Part shown: positions 29,805-41,425 of the stretch, one piece after another | Numbering within the stretch: position 1 is the first letter of the stretch | How the letters are laid out: each line of letters begins with the position of its first letter | Assembly (NCBI RefSeq): GCF_004138335.1 | Contig: NZ_RYFW01000002.1 | Coordinates: 601,501-665,500, forward strand | Direction of reading: 5' to 3' | Source: Peristeroidobacter agariperforans | Lineage (GTDB): Bacteria; Pseudomonadota; Gammaproteobacteria; Steroidobacterales; Steroidobacteraceae | Length of the DNA: 64,000 bases | Notes under the pieces: model-generated | Told to the model about the DNA's origin: nothing | Seen by the model: only the letters and a program-made list of their open reading frames with translations | The model's database searches: none | Made by a program: the position numbers and the translations under genes

Positions 29805-31514
29805 ATGAACTTCGGCTCCCTCACTATTCGCGCGCGTATTATCAGCACACTGGTGGTGCTGGCTTTGTCGATGCTCATCGTCGGCTCGCTCGGCTTGTAT
29901 GGCATGAACGCCATCGTCGACGACCTGGAGCAAATGTTCAGCCGGCGCGTCGTCGGCGCCGCGCAGCTCGGCGAGCTCAAGGCCAAGGAGCTGGACCGGC
30001 AGGCGATGATTTCGCTCGAGGTACTGGCCGACGATCCGGTCGCGGTCAGCAGGATCCAGGCGGAGGTCAAGGAGCTCGACGCGACCGCGAACCGCTTGCT
30101 CAAGGAGTTTGGCGACACGCAGATCACGCCCGAAGGCCAGGCTAAATTCGCCAAGGTGAAAGCGGCGCACGACGGCCTGGAGCGCTCCATCGGGCAGATC
30201 AATGCAGCAATCGCAGCCAACGACGACGAGCTCGCCGCCAAGTTGATCGTCGACCAGTTGGATCCGGCGTTTGGCGTGCTGAATGCCGCGCTGGATGACG
30301 CGTCTCAACATCAGTTCAAACGCGCCGAAGCCTCGTTGGCCGCGGCACAGGACGAGTTCCATACCAGCCGCGCCATTGCGATCGGCTCGATGGTCATCGC
30401 GCTGGCGCTGGCCGGTGTGTTCGCGCTGTTCCTGATGCGCGCCATCATGTCCGGTCTGAGCACGGCGATGAATGTCGCCGGGCAGATCGCCGACGGTCAT
30501 CTCGGTCATCGTATCGATACCACGCGGCGCGACGAATTCGGCGTGATGCTGGGTACGCTCAAGCGCATGGATGAAAAGCTCCACGAAATCGTCGGCAGCG
30601 TGCGCAGTGCGTCCGACGCAGTTGGCGGCGCGGCGTCACAGCTCTCGCGCGGCAACGACGATCTTTCGCAGCGTACGCAGGAACAAGCATCGGCGCTGGA
30701 AGAAACTGCGTCGAGCATGGAAGAAATGACGGCGACGGTGAAACAGAACGCCGACAACGCGCGGCAGGCGAATCAGCTCGCCAGCGGCGCCCGCGGCCAG
30801 GCCGAGCGCGGCGGCGAAGTGGTATCGCGTGCCGTGAGCGCGATGGAGGAGATCAACAACTCCAGCCGCAAGATCGCCGACATCATCAGTGTGATCGACG
30901 AGATCGCGTTCCAGACCAACCTGCTGGCGCTGAACGCGGCTGTCGAAGCGGCGCGCGCCGGCGAGCAGGGCCGCGGCTTTGCGGTGGTCGCGAGCGAAGT
31001 TCGCAGCCTTGCTCAGCGCAGTGCCACCGCGGCCAAGGAGATCAAGGATCTCATCGGCGACTCGGTGGAGAAGGTGCGCAGCGGCAGCGCGCTGGTCGAC
31101 GAGTCCGGCAAGGTGCTCGGCGAAATCATGGAGAGCGTCAAGAAGGTCAGCGACATCGTCGCCGAGATCGCCGCCGCCAGCGAGGAGCAGGCGCAGGGCA
31201 TCGATCAGGTCAACAATGCTGTCACACAGATGGACGACACCACCCAGCAGAACGCGGCGCTGGTGGAAGAGGCGGCTTCGGCGGCCAAGTCCATGGAGCA
31301 GCAGGCTCAGCAGCTGGTGGAGGAGATTTCGTTCTTCCGCACGACGCACAGCTCCGCGGCGGTTCAGTCGGGTACTGTCATAACGACAAAGAAGAGCGCC
31401 TCGGTGCGCCCCATTGCAAAACGTTCAGCGGCCAGGCCCACGGCTCGCCCCGCCCCAGCATCGGCCCCCATGGCCAAGGCCAGCGGCGACGACAGTGCCT
31501 GGCAAGAGTTCTGA
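29805..31514 (+). CDS. Methyl-accepting chemotaxis protein with C-terminal pentapeptide
   Basis: This second chemoreceptor has 569 residues: two membrane helices (about 10-33 and 190-215) around a helical-bundle periplasmic domain, HAMP, methylation helices and the receptor tip [20 protein letters not shown]. Its cytoplasmic part is closely similar to the 23446 receptor at both protein and DNA level, while the ligand domains differ. It ends in AWQEF after a Pro/Ala/Arg-rich linker, another xWxxF-type CheR tether. It lies downstream of the HDOD gene with a 237-base gap, in which I see no clear promoter. Confidence 0.94.
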   Translation: MNFGSLTIRARIISTLVVLALSMLIVGSLGLYGMNAIVDDLEQMFSRRVVGAAQLGELKAKELDRQAMISLEVLADDPVAVSRIQAEVKELDATANRLLKEFGDTQITPEGQAKFAKVKAAHDGLERSIGQINAAIAANDDELAAKLIVDQLDPAFGVLNAALDDASQHQFKRAEASLAAAQDEFHTSRAIAIGSMVIALALAGVFALFLMRAIMSGLSTAMNVAGQIADGHLGHRIDTTRRDEFGVMLGTLKRMDEKLHEIVGSVRSASDAVGGAASQLSRGNDDLSQRTQEQASALEETASSMEEMTATVKQNADNARQANQLASGARGQAERGGEVVSRAVSAMEEINNSSRKIADIISVIDEIAFQTNLLALNAAVEAARAGEQGRGFAVVASEVRSLAQRSATAAKEIKDLIGDSVEKVRSGSALVDESGKVLGEIMESVKKVSDIVAEIAAASEEQAQGIDQVNNAVTQMDDTTQQNAALVEEAASAAKSMEQQAQQLVEEISFFRTTHSSAAVQSGTVITTKKSASVRPIAKRSAARPTARPAPASAPMAKASGDDSAWQEF

Positions 31515-31526
31515 CCAGGGCCGGGT

Positions 31527-31563
31527 CTTCCGGTTGCGTTGTAGTCGACCGGCCGGCCGGAAG
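31527..31563 (+). terminator. Inverted repeat after the second MCP gene
   Basis: CTTCCGG (31527-31533) pairs with CCGGAAG (31557-31563). The loop contains a further GGCCGGCC palindrome. It probably marks the end of the chemotaxis region. There is no T-run. Confidence 0.4.
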
Positions 31564-31772
31564 TAGAACGCTCTGGGACACCCGACTGCAAAGTGAACAC
31601 GCTCACGTTTCGAAACCATTGAGGGATTGCCCTATCCGCGTAGAAGAGGTTTACATTAGGAACGCGGTTGTGCAGTGAAACGTACTGATTGCGTTCGTTG
31701 GCAAGGAAAGCCAGCTTGTGGCGATTTTCATTTCAACGATGGCCGCACAAGTCTGGCCACGGGGAACGGGAC

Positions 31773-33503
31773 GTGGCGAAGGGCGGAAAAATACTGGTCG
31801 CGGAAGACGACGCCGAGGCGCGTGAGCTGCTCATGTTGTCGCTGTCGGATGGCGACTATGACCTGTTGCAAGCGGCCGACGGTATCGAGGCGCTGCATTT
31901 ATTGCGCACCGAGCATCCCGACCTGCTGATCACAGACATCGTCATGCCGCGCATGGACGGTTACGAACTGGTGCGCAAGCTGCGCCAGGACGAAAGCATG
32001 TCCGGCACGCCGGTCATTTTCTGTTCGGCGTCGTACCACGAGCGCGAGGTGCGCGAGATGGCTCGCTCGCTGGGCGTCCGGAGCACGCTGTCCAAACCCT
32101 ACGATCTGGAAATCGTTCGCGAGACCGTGAACGCCGCGCTGGCGACCAAGCCGCCGGCTACCCCGAGCGTCCCGCCAGCCCTGGCCGAGAATGGCGGCGC
32201 GCAGGAGCGATTGAGCGCGCTGGTGACATTCAGCCGCCGCGTATTCGGCCAGACCGATCCGGCCGTGATTCTCGAATCGACGTGCGATGCCGCCCGCGAC
32301 ATTCTGCTGGCGCAGGTAGCGCAACTCGTGATCGTGAGCGATGACGGCTCTCGGCAGGTCACCACCTCCAGTGGCCTGTCCGGCGAGGAGATGGAGCGTC
32401 TGCTGTCCTCGCGCATGTATCGCGATCTGGTGCAGTCCCTGGAGAGCGGCGGCTCGGCGCTCTATCCCATGTCGCCGGATGAGTCGATTGCCGACGACGG
32501 CGCACCTCAGCGCGGCGATTTTGTTTCCATGCTGGGCGTGCCGATCGCGTCGGTCACCAAGCCCTATGGTTATCTGTGTGTGCTGAATCGCATCGGCCTG
32601 CCGGGCTTCACCGAGGAAGATCTCGCGGTGGCGCGCGCCATCGCGGCCCAGGTTGCCGTTGCTTACGAGAACGCGCTCCAGCACCAGGCGCTGCAGGATG
32701 AGATCGACCGGCGCGCCGAAATGGAAAGCGAGATCCGGCGGCTGAATCAGGATCTGGAAAAGCGCGTGGCGGAGCGCACCGCCGAGCTGGAAATCGCCAA
32801 TCGCGAGCTCGAGGCGTTTTCCTATTCGGTCGCGCACGACCTGCGAGCACCGTTGCGGCTGATTCATGCGCACGTGCAGATGCTTCGTGAGCACAAGGGT
32901 CCGCCGGGCGCGCGCGAGCCGACCATTCACATGGAACAGATTCAGCGCGGCGCGAAGGAGATGAGTGCGCTGATCGATGGCTTGCTGGCCCTGTCGCGAG
33001 TCAGCCATGTCGAGATGCGGCGTGAGCCGTGCTCGCTCGACAACCTGGTGAAACATGCGGTCGACCGAGCCAGCCAGGACGCGCAGGGTCGCGAGATCGA
33101 GTGGCGCCTGAATCCGTTACCGGCAGCGAGCTGCGACCCGGAGTTGATGCAGCAGGTGTTCGCGAACCTGATCGGCAACGCGGTGAAATATTCGCGGCCG
33201 CGGGCCAAGCCGGTGATCGAGATCGGCTCGGGCGTCGTCAGCGAGGGCGATACCGGCACCACCGCCACGCCGGGCGAGCGATATATCTACGTGCGGGACA
33301 ACGGCGTCGGCTTCGACATGCGCTATGCGCGCAAGCTGTTCGGCGTGTTCCAGCGGCTGCACCGACAGGACGAATTCGAGGGCACCGGCATCGGCCTGGC
33401 GACCGTCAACCGCATCGTCGAGCGGCACGGTGGCACGATCTGGGCCGAAGCCAGCCCCGGCCGGGGCGCGGAGTTCCGGTTTACCCTGCGCGGGATGGAG
33501 TGA
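31773..33503 (+). CDS. Receiver-GAF-histidine kinase (hybrid sensor kinase)
   Basis: This soluble 576-residue protein has three parts. A receiver domain comes first (ILVAEDDAEARELL, phospho-acceptor D55 in LLITDIVMPRMDG, LSKP). A GAF-like domain (about 150-310) follows. A coiled coil (LNQDLEKRVAERTAELEIANRELEAF) leads to the kinase core, with His355 in FSYSVAHDLRAPLR, an N box in FANLIGNAVKYS, DNGVGFD, and GTGIGLATV. The H-box SVAHDLRAPL is of the type also found in phytochrome-like kinases. I choose GTG at 31773; a TTG at 31689 would add 28 unconvincing residues. No partner regulator is adjacent. Confidence 0.9.
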   Translation: MAKGGKILVAEDDAEARELLMLSLSDGDYDLLQAADGIEALHLLRTEHPDLLITDIVMPRMDGYELVRKLRQDESMSGTPVIFCSASYHEREVREMARSLGVRSTLSKPYDLEIVRETVNAALATKPPATPSVPPALAENGGAQERLSALVTFSRRVFGQTDPAVILESTCDAARDILLAQVAQLVIVSDDGSRQVTTSSGLSGEEMERLLSSRMYRDLVQSLESGGSALYPMSPDESIADDGAPQRGDFVSMLGVPIASVTKPYGYLCVLNRIGLPGFTEEDLAVARAIAAQVAVAYENALQHQALQDEIDRRAEMESEIRRLNQDLEKRVAERTAELEIANRELEAFSYSVAHDLRAPLRLIHAHVQMLREHKGPPGAREPTIHMEQIQRGAKEMSALIDGLLALSRVSHVEMRREPCSLDNLVKHAVDRASQDAQGREIEWRLNPLPAASCDPELMQQVFANLIGNAVKYSRPRAKPVIEIGSGVVSEGDTGTTATPGERYIYVRDNGVGFDMRYARKLFGVFQRLHRQDEFEGTGIGLATVNRIVERHGGTIWAEASPGRGAEFRFTLRGME

Positions 33504-33509
33504 AGAGAA

Positions 33510-36278
<2,769 letters not shown>

Positions 36279-36310
36279 ACTTGCCCGGCCTGCTGCAGCG
36301 GCGTTAGCCT

Positions 36311-36328
36311 CCGGTGAGGACTCACCGG
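36311..36328 (+). terminator. Hairpin between leuS and the aldolase-family gene
   Basis: CCGGTGAG (36311-36318) pairs with CTCACCGG (36321-36328) around a two-base turn. It is followed by GGGG and then the ATG at 36339, so it lies beside the ribosome site of the next gene. It may affect translation of that gene rather than end transcription. Confidence 0.4.
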
Positions 36329-36338
36329 GGGATTTCAT

Positions 36339-37106
36339 ATGTCAGCTGCAGAACGTGCCGTCGCGGACGTGCGTGCTCAGGTGTCGGCCGAGGAATGGGC
36401 GACGCGAGTGGATCTGGCGGCCTGTTATCGTCTCATCGCGCATTTCGGTTGGGACGATCTGGTCTTCACTCACATCTCGGCGCGCGTGCCGGGCACTCAT
36501 GACTTTCTCATCAATCCCTATGGCTTGATGTTCGAAGAGGTCACCGCATCCAACCTGGTGCGTGTCGACCTCGCCGGCAATAAAACATTGCCGAGCCCGT
36601 ACGAAATCAATCCCGCCGGCTACACGATTCACAGCGCCATTCACGAGGTGCGCGAGGACGCCGGCTGTGTGCTGCATCTTCATACGATGGCGGGCATCGC
36701 AGTCTCGGCGCAGCGCGGCGGTTTGTTGCCGATCTCACAACAGTCGACGTTTATTCTGCTCAGCCTGTCGTATCACGATTACGAAGGTATTGCGCTCAAC
36801 CAGGAAGAGAAGGGCCGGTTGCAGGCGGATCTGGGCCACACACGGCACATGATCCTGCGCAACCACGGCTTGCTCACCGTCGGCCGCACCATCTCCGATG
36901 CCTTCATGACGATGTACAGCCTGCAGCGCGCTTGTGAGATCCAGATCATGGCCCAGGCCGGCGGGCCGTTGCTCGCTATCCCAGAATCGGTTCTCGCCAC
37001 GGTGCCCGAGTACGTGAAGCAGGTGACGCGCGGCGCCGGCACCGGACTGGTCTGGCCGGCGCTGTTGAGAAAAATGGACCGCATCGACCCCGGTTATCGG
37101 GAGTAA
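36339..37106 (+). CDS. Class II aldolase/adducin-family protein
   Basis: This 255-residue protein belongs to the zinc-dependent class II aldolase/adducin family. It has RLIAHFGWDDLVFTHISARVPG at the start, the metal-binding region LHLHTMAG, a second metal His in LRNHGLLTVGRTISDAF, and INPYGLMFEEVTASNLVRVD. Family members cleave sugar phosphates or have unknown substrates; this one cannot be assigned. Its place between leuS and lptE, in a normally conserved operon, is unusual. A strong GGGG run precedes the ATG. Confidence 0.87.
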   Translation: MSAAERAVADVRAQVSAEEWATRVDLAACYRLIAHFGWDDLVFTHISARVPGTHDFLINPYGLMFEEVTASNLVRVDLAGNKTLPSPYEINPAGYTIHSAIHEVREDAGCVLHLHTMAGIAVSAQRGGLLPISQQSTFILLSLSYHDYEGIALNQEEKGRLQADLGHTRHMILRNHGLLTVGRTISDAFMTMYSLQRACEIQIMAQAGGPLLAIPESVLATVPEYVKQVTRGAGTGLVWPALLRKMDRIDPGYRE

Positions 37107-37194
37107 ACGTACAAACCGCGGTTGCCACCCGCACTCGTGAATGATAAAGCAACGCGGGTAGTGCAAATTTTGTACGGTTTCGAGAGACATACGG

Positions 37195-38280
37195 ATGAAA
37201 GCGGGTGTCATGGCGACGCGGCTGTCGGTGCTGCAGCGGGCGTTGCCGTCACGGATCCTGGTAGTCGATGACGACGAACAGGATCGCGAGCTGATCACGC
37301 GGCGGCTGAGGGCCGCGGGCTTCGAGGTCGAGCACGCAGCCAATGGCCAGGAGGCGCTGGATGCGCTCGACCGCCAGTGGTATCCGCTGGTGGTCACCGA
37401 CTGGCACATGCCGGTGATGGATGGCCTGGCGCTGACCCAGACGCTGCGCGAGCGCGGGGCCGAAGATACTTACATCATCATGCTGACCATGCGCGATGCG
37501 AGCACTGACTTCGAGCAGGGCTACGTCGCCGGCGTCGACGACTACCTCACCAAGCGAGTTTCCGATCCCGAGTTGTTCGCCCGCATCTACGCCGCGTTCA
37601 ACACGCTGGCGTTGCGTCGCTCGCTGCGAGAGGCGCAGGAAGCGGTGATGGAGCAGTCGGTGAGCATCGATGTCGAGTCCGGCGCGTTCTCGCCCAGCGA
37701 ATTGCAGACCCGGCTGCTGTCCGAAATCCGTCGTGGGCAGCGCTACGGTCGCCAGCTGGCGGTGCTGACGTTGGGCGTGCGCGTAGAAGGCGCGCCTGCG
37801 GACGATTGCGCGCCGGATGCGACCACTTTGAAGGGCGTGGTCCAGGCGATAGACGCCTCGGTCCGCGCGCACGTCGATTGGATCGGCCGCATGGAAGCGC
37901 CGGTGGGCGCTGTATTCGCGGTAGTGTTTCCCGAGGCCAACATTACCGAAGTGCCGCTGATCAAAGAGCGCATGATGGCGACGTTGAGCCGCTATGCCAG
38001 CAGCGTTTCCATACCGCTGGTCTTCAGCTATGGCGTCGCTGGGCTGGAGCGGGACGGCAACGACAGCGCTCCGGTCGAGGCGGCTGAAATGCTCAAGGTG
38101 GCCGAGCATTGCCGGGGTTGTCCGGGTCATTCAGGGAACGAACAACTGGCCGCCGTTCAGCGCAGCGTGGCCACGCACGCCGGCATCGTCTGCCGTCACG
38201 GCTATGTAGTAGACAGCGAGTGCGTGCTGAAAAGTCCGGCCGCGATGCGCGCCACCCAGCCGTTTACCGCCGTCCGCTGA
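37195..38280 (+). CDS. Response regulator with degenerate GGDEF-like output region
   Basis: The first 130 residues are a receiver domain (ILVVDDDEQDRELI, phospho-acceptor D69 in VVTDWHMPVMDG, IIMLTMRD, a terminal YLTKRVS). The rest (about 150-361) has the layout of a diguanylate cyclase: SEIRRGQRYGRQLAVLTLGV, DASVRAHVDWIGRMEAPVGAVFAVVFPEA, then SYGVAGLERDGNDSAPVEAAEMLKVAE. No GG(D/E)EF catalytic motif is visible, so it is probably inactive as a cyclase. The C-terminal 55 residues include HCRGC and CRHG, a cysteine pattern I do not recognise. It lies just before lptE. Confidence 0.8.
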   Translation: MKAGVMATRLSVLQRALPSRILVVDDDEQDRELITRRLRAAGFEVEHAANGQEALDALDRQWYPLVVTDWHMPVMDGLALTQTLRERGAEDTYIIMLTMRDASTDFEQGYVAGVDDYLTKRVSDPELFARIYAAFNTLALRRSLREAQEAVMEQSVSIDVESGAFSPSELQTRLLSEIRRGQRYGRQLAVLTLGVRVEGAPADDCAPDATTLKGVVQAIDASVRAHVDWIGRMEAPVGAVFAVVFPEANITEVPLIKERMMATLSRYASSVSIPLVFSYGVAGLERDGNDSAPVEAAEMLKVAEHCRGCPGHSGNEQLAAVQRSVATHAGIVCRHGYVVDSECVLKSPAAMRATQPFTAVR

Positions 38281-38342
38281 CTCCAAACATTGACCGCGAG
38301 GGCGGCGCCCGCGAACATGGCGGCCCTGTTTCGCTCTCGCGA

Positions 38343-38858
38343 GTGTCATCTGTGACGCCTTCCGCCTCCTTCCGTCGTTCCCGCTGGTTGCTGCTTTCCA
38401 TCTGCCTGGCTTCTCTGCTGGCGGGCTGCGGCTGGCGCCTGCAGGGCACGACCAAACTGTCGCCGGTCATGGCGACGACTTATGTCGACACCCAGGATCG
38501 CTACACCGATTTCAACCGGGCGTTGCGTGAGAGTCTGGAGGCGTCCGGCGCGCGTCTGACCAACAACGAAAATGAAGCCACTGCGGTCCTGAAGATCATC
38601 AAGGATGAGAGCGGACAGCGCGTGCTGACCGTGTCCGGTCGCAACACGCCCGAGGAATACGAGGTGTTCTACACCATCGAATACTCGGTGAATGGCCGCA
38701 CCGAGGAGCTGATCGCGCCGGAGAAGCTCGAGCTCACCCGCGACTACAGCTACGACGAAACGGCCGTGCTCGCGAAACAGAAGGAACAATCGATTCTGCG
38801 TGAAGCGCTGGCTCGCGACCTCGCGGGTCAGGTCGTAAGGCGTCTCGCGGCGCTCTAG
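38343..38858 (+). CDS. lptE: LptE, lipoprotein of the LPS transport complex
   Basis: LptE (RlpB) sits in the outer membrane, plugs LptD and helps insert LPS. The N-terminus is a lipoprotein signal: basic FRRSR, a hydrophobic stretch and the lipobox LLAGC with Cys29. The mature part reads GWRLQGTTKLSP and ends in KEQSILREALARDLAGQVVRRL, both typical. The GTG at 38343 gives 171 residues; GTG at 38352 is an equal alternative. Its usual partner order (leuS-lptE-holA) is broken on both sides here. Confidence 0.88.
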   Translation: MSSVTPSASFRRSRWLLLSICLASLLAGCGWRLQGTTKLSPVMATTYVDTQDRYTDFNRALRESLEASGARLTNNENEATAVLKIIKDESGQRVLTVSGRNTPEEYEVFYTIEYSVNGRTEELIAPEKLELTRDYSYDETAVLAKQKEQSILREALARDLAGQVVRRLAAL

Positions 38859-38864
38859 GGTCCT

Positions 38865-39359
38865 ATGGCTGACGTCTTGAAAGTCACTGACGTCGGTGTC
38901 GATGTCGTGACCGGCCTGCTCGAGCGCTACGGAATGGAGTGCATCGCGCTCGGCGTCGATGAAACCATTCCCGGTTCTTACTGGGGCGACAGCGAAGCGG
39001 GCCTGGTTGGCTCGAAGATCTATTGGCGCGCCGATACGCCGCTGCACTCGCTGCTGCACGAAGCCGGTCATTTCATCTGCATGGACGAGGAGCGTCGCGA
39101 GCAGTTGCACAAGGACGCGGGTGGCGACTACGACGAAGAAAACGGCGTTTGTTATTTACAGATCGTGCTGGCGGGCGAGCTGCCCGGCGTCGGGCGCGAG
39201 CGCATGTTCCATGACATGGACGCGTGGGGCTACACGTTCCGGCTCGGCTCCGCGCGTGCGTGGTTCGAACAGGACGCCGAGGATGCGCGAGCCTGGCTGA
39301 TCGGCCGCGGCGTCATCGATAACGACGCGCGGCCGACCTGGCGCAGAAGAACTATCTGA
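38865..39359 (+). CDS. Conserved hypothetical protein with HEAGH metal-binding motif
   Basis: I do not recognise this 164-residue protein as a named family. It contains SLLHEAGHFICMDEERREQ with H65-E66-x-x-H69, the zinc-binding pattern of metallopeptidases. A possible third ligand region, HKDAGGDYDEENGVCYLQIVL, follows. It has no signal peptide or membrane helix. It starts six bases after lptE and is probably co-transcribed with it; its 3' end overlaps the converging pip gene by eight bases. A cytoplasmic peptidase or an inactive relative are both possible. Confidence 0.7.
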   Translation: MADVLKVTDVGVDVVTGLLERYGMECIALGVDETIPGSYWGDSEAGLVGSKIYWRADTPLHSLLHEAGHFICMDEERREQLHKDAGGDYDEENGVCYLQIVLAGELPGVGRERMFHDMDAWGYTFRLGSARAWFEQDAEDARAWLIGRGVIDNDARPTWRRRTI

Positions 39360-40428
39360 ATCGATCGGTCGCCGAAATCAGCTGATGCGTATTGCCGGGC
39401 TCGAACGCCGAATGCCCGGCGTCGGGCACGACATGGAACTCCGCTTCCGGCCACGCCTGGTGCAGCTTCCACGCGGTCTGCATCGGGCACACCACGTCGT
39501 ACCGGCCCTGCACGATCACCGCTGGAATGTGACGAATGCGCTCCACGTTGCGGATCAGCTGGTCTTCGGTTTCCAGGAAGCCGCGATTGATGAAGTAGTG
39601 ACATTCGATGCGCGCGACGGCGACCGCGAAATCCTCTTCGCCCCATTTGTGCAGCTGATCTTCGTTCACGTGCAGATAGCTGGTCGCAGCTTCCCAAATC
39701 GACCAGGCGCGTGCGGCCTTCACTCGCGTGTCGCGATCTTCGCTGGTCAGGCGCTTGTAGAACGCCTTGATCATGTCGCCGCGCTCGGCGGGCGGGATGG
39801 CCGCGACGTAGTTCTGCCAATGATCCGGGAACAGCGCGCTGGCGCCGCCTTCGAAATAGAACCAGCGCAGCTCGAACTGCGACAGCGTAAAGATGCCTCT
39901 CAGCACGATCTCGCTGACGCGTTCAGGATGAGTCTGCGAATAAGCCAGGCCCAGCGTCGAACCCCAGGAACCGCCAAACACCAGCCACTGCTCGATCCCC
40001 AGGTGCTTGCGCAGCTTTTCCATGTCCTCGACCAGGTCCCAGGTGGTGTTGGCCTCGAGGCTGGCGTGCGGCTTGCTCCTGCCGCAGCCGCGCTGATCGA
40101 ACAGAATGATGCGATAGGCGTCGGGGTCGAAGAAGCTGCGGGCGCGATCATCACAACCGGCGCCCGGACCGCCGTGTACGAAGACCGCGGGCTTGCCCCT
40201 GGGATTGCCGCATTCCTCGTAATAGATCTCGTGCGTGTCCGAGACGCGCAGCAGGCCGGATTTGTTGGGCTTGATGGCTGGATACAAAGTGCGCAAGCCA
40301 GCAGCGGTCTTGGCCTTGGCCGGGCGCTTGCGCTTGGCGAGCACGGCGTGCCGGGCGTGATTGCGTTGTTTGCTGGCGGGGGCGGGGCGAGCCGAGCGAC
40401 GCGTCGTTTTCCGCTTCTTCGTAGCCAT
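39352..40428 (-). CDS. pip: Prolyl aminopeptidase (proline iminopeptidase)
   Basis: This alpha/beta-hydrolase removes N-terminal proline from peptides. The family core starts at AGLRTLYPAIKPNKSG. It has the oxyanion HGGPGAGC, the FDQRGCGRS motif, the nucleophile elbow GGSWGS, and a C-terminal catalytic Asp/His (GRYDVVCP, DAGHSAFEP). The enzyme is normal except for an extra N-terminal tail of about 44 residues that is dense in Lys and Arg. The tail has no signal-peptide character. The gene converges on the HEAGH gene. Confidence 0.93.
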   Translation of the reverse strand: MATKKRKTTRRSARPAPASKQRNHARHAVLAKRKRPAKAKTAAGLRTLYPAIKPNKSGLLRVSDTHEIYYEECGNPRGKPAVFVHGGPGAGCDDRARSFFDPDAYRIILFDQRGCGRSKPHASLEANTTWDLVEDMEKLRKHLGIEQWLVFGGSWGSTLGLAYSQTHPERVSEIVLRGIFTLSQFELRWFYFEGGASALFPDHWQNYVAAIPPAERGDMIKAFYKRLTSEDRDTRVKAARAWSIWEAATSYLHVNEDQLHKWGEEDFAVAVARIECHYFINRGFLETEDQLIRNVERIRHIPAVIVQGRYDVVCPMQTAWKLHQAWPEAEFHVVPDAGHSAFEPGNTHQLISATDRFR

Positions 40429-40507
40429 TAGAGCTCCGTGAGACCAACTTTAGAAAGATGAATTCTCGGCTGTCTCGGGGATATAGGGAAGCGCTGCCCG
40501 TGCGACA

Positions 40508-41425
40508 ATGGGCGGTATGCCGTTAGCGAACCACACCCGCTCCATGCTCCTGCTGCTGCTCACCATGACGGTGTGGGGCAGTACTTTCATGGTGACCAAG
40601 GAGCTGATTACTCTCTGGCCGCCATTCACGCTGGCATTCGTGCGCGTCGCGGTGGGCACCCTGGTGTTGTTGCCGTTTGCGCTATCCCGAAAGACGCCCG
40701 GAGTTCGGTTGCCGTGGGGCGCCATCTGGTCGATGGGCCTGATCGGCGTGGCGCTGTATTACCTGGTGTTCAACATGGCGATGGTGCACGTGTCGGCATC
40801 ACAGGGGGCGTTGGTTCAGGCGTCCATTCCGGCGATGACGGCGCTGGTCGCGGTGCTGTGGCTGCGTGAGCGTGCTTCTTCGCTGCGCTGGCTGGGCATC
40901 GCGCTATCGGTCGGGGGTGTACTGATCGTGTTCTCGGGCAGCGGCTCGGACGGCGCTCAGTCGAGCTTATTCGGCAATTCATTGATGTTTGCTTCGGTGG
41001 TGTGCTGGGGGTTGTATACCGCGCTGGCGAAACGCGTCGCTGGTTTCGACGCCCTGGTGATCACGACGGCCGTCACCGGCGCTGGTGCGTTGTTGTTGTC
41101 GCCGCTGGCCGGCTATGAAATCGTCACGGCGAAACTTGCGGGCGAGGGGTTGCCGCCATTGCCGCTGATCGGGTGGGTGGAGCTGCTTTATCTCGGCGTC
41201 GTCGCTTCCGGCATGGCTTATCTGCTGTACAACGCGTCGTTACGCCATCTCGACGCGAGCGAGGTCGGCGTCTACACCAACTTGATTCCCATCGTCGGCG
41301 TGCTCACCGGCGTGGTGGTGCTGGGCGAGCCGTTATCGACGCGCGCCATCATCGGCGGCCTGGTGGTGATGCTCGGGGTCTGGATCACCAGCCGATCGGA
41401 GCGGCCGGTAGCGGTGACGGCTTAG
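40508..41425 (+). CDS. EamA/DMT-family permease
   Basis: This 305-residue membrane protein has ten hydrophobic segments in two repeats, as in the drug/metabolite transporter superfamily. Each half carries the EamA pattern: MTVWGSTFMVTKELI...FTLAFVRVAVG first, then the VYTNLIPIVGVLTGVVVLGEPLS signature near the end. It probably exports a small metabolite. It converges on the LysR gene, overlapping it by four bases, and may belong functionally with the amine/glutamine-synthetase module, but this is only positional. An in-frame ATG at 40517 is an alternative start. Confidence 0.88.
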   Translation: MGGMPLANHTRSMLLLLLTMTVWGSTFMVTKELITLWPPFTLAFVRVAVGTLVLLPFALSRKTPGVRLPWGAIWSMGLIGVALYYLVFNMAMVHVSASQGALVQASIPAMTALVAVLWLRERASSLRWLGIALSVGGVLIVFSGSGSDGAQSSLFGNSLMFASVVCWGLYTALAKRVAGFDALVITTAVTGAGALLLSPLAGYEIVTAKLAGEGLPPLPLIGWVELLYLGVVASGMAYLLYNASLRHLDASEVGVYTNLIPIVGVLTGVVVLGEPLSTRAIIGGLVVMLGVWITSRSERPVAVTA

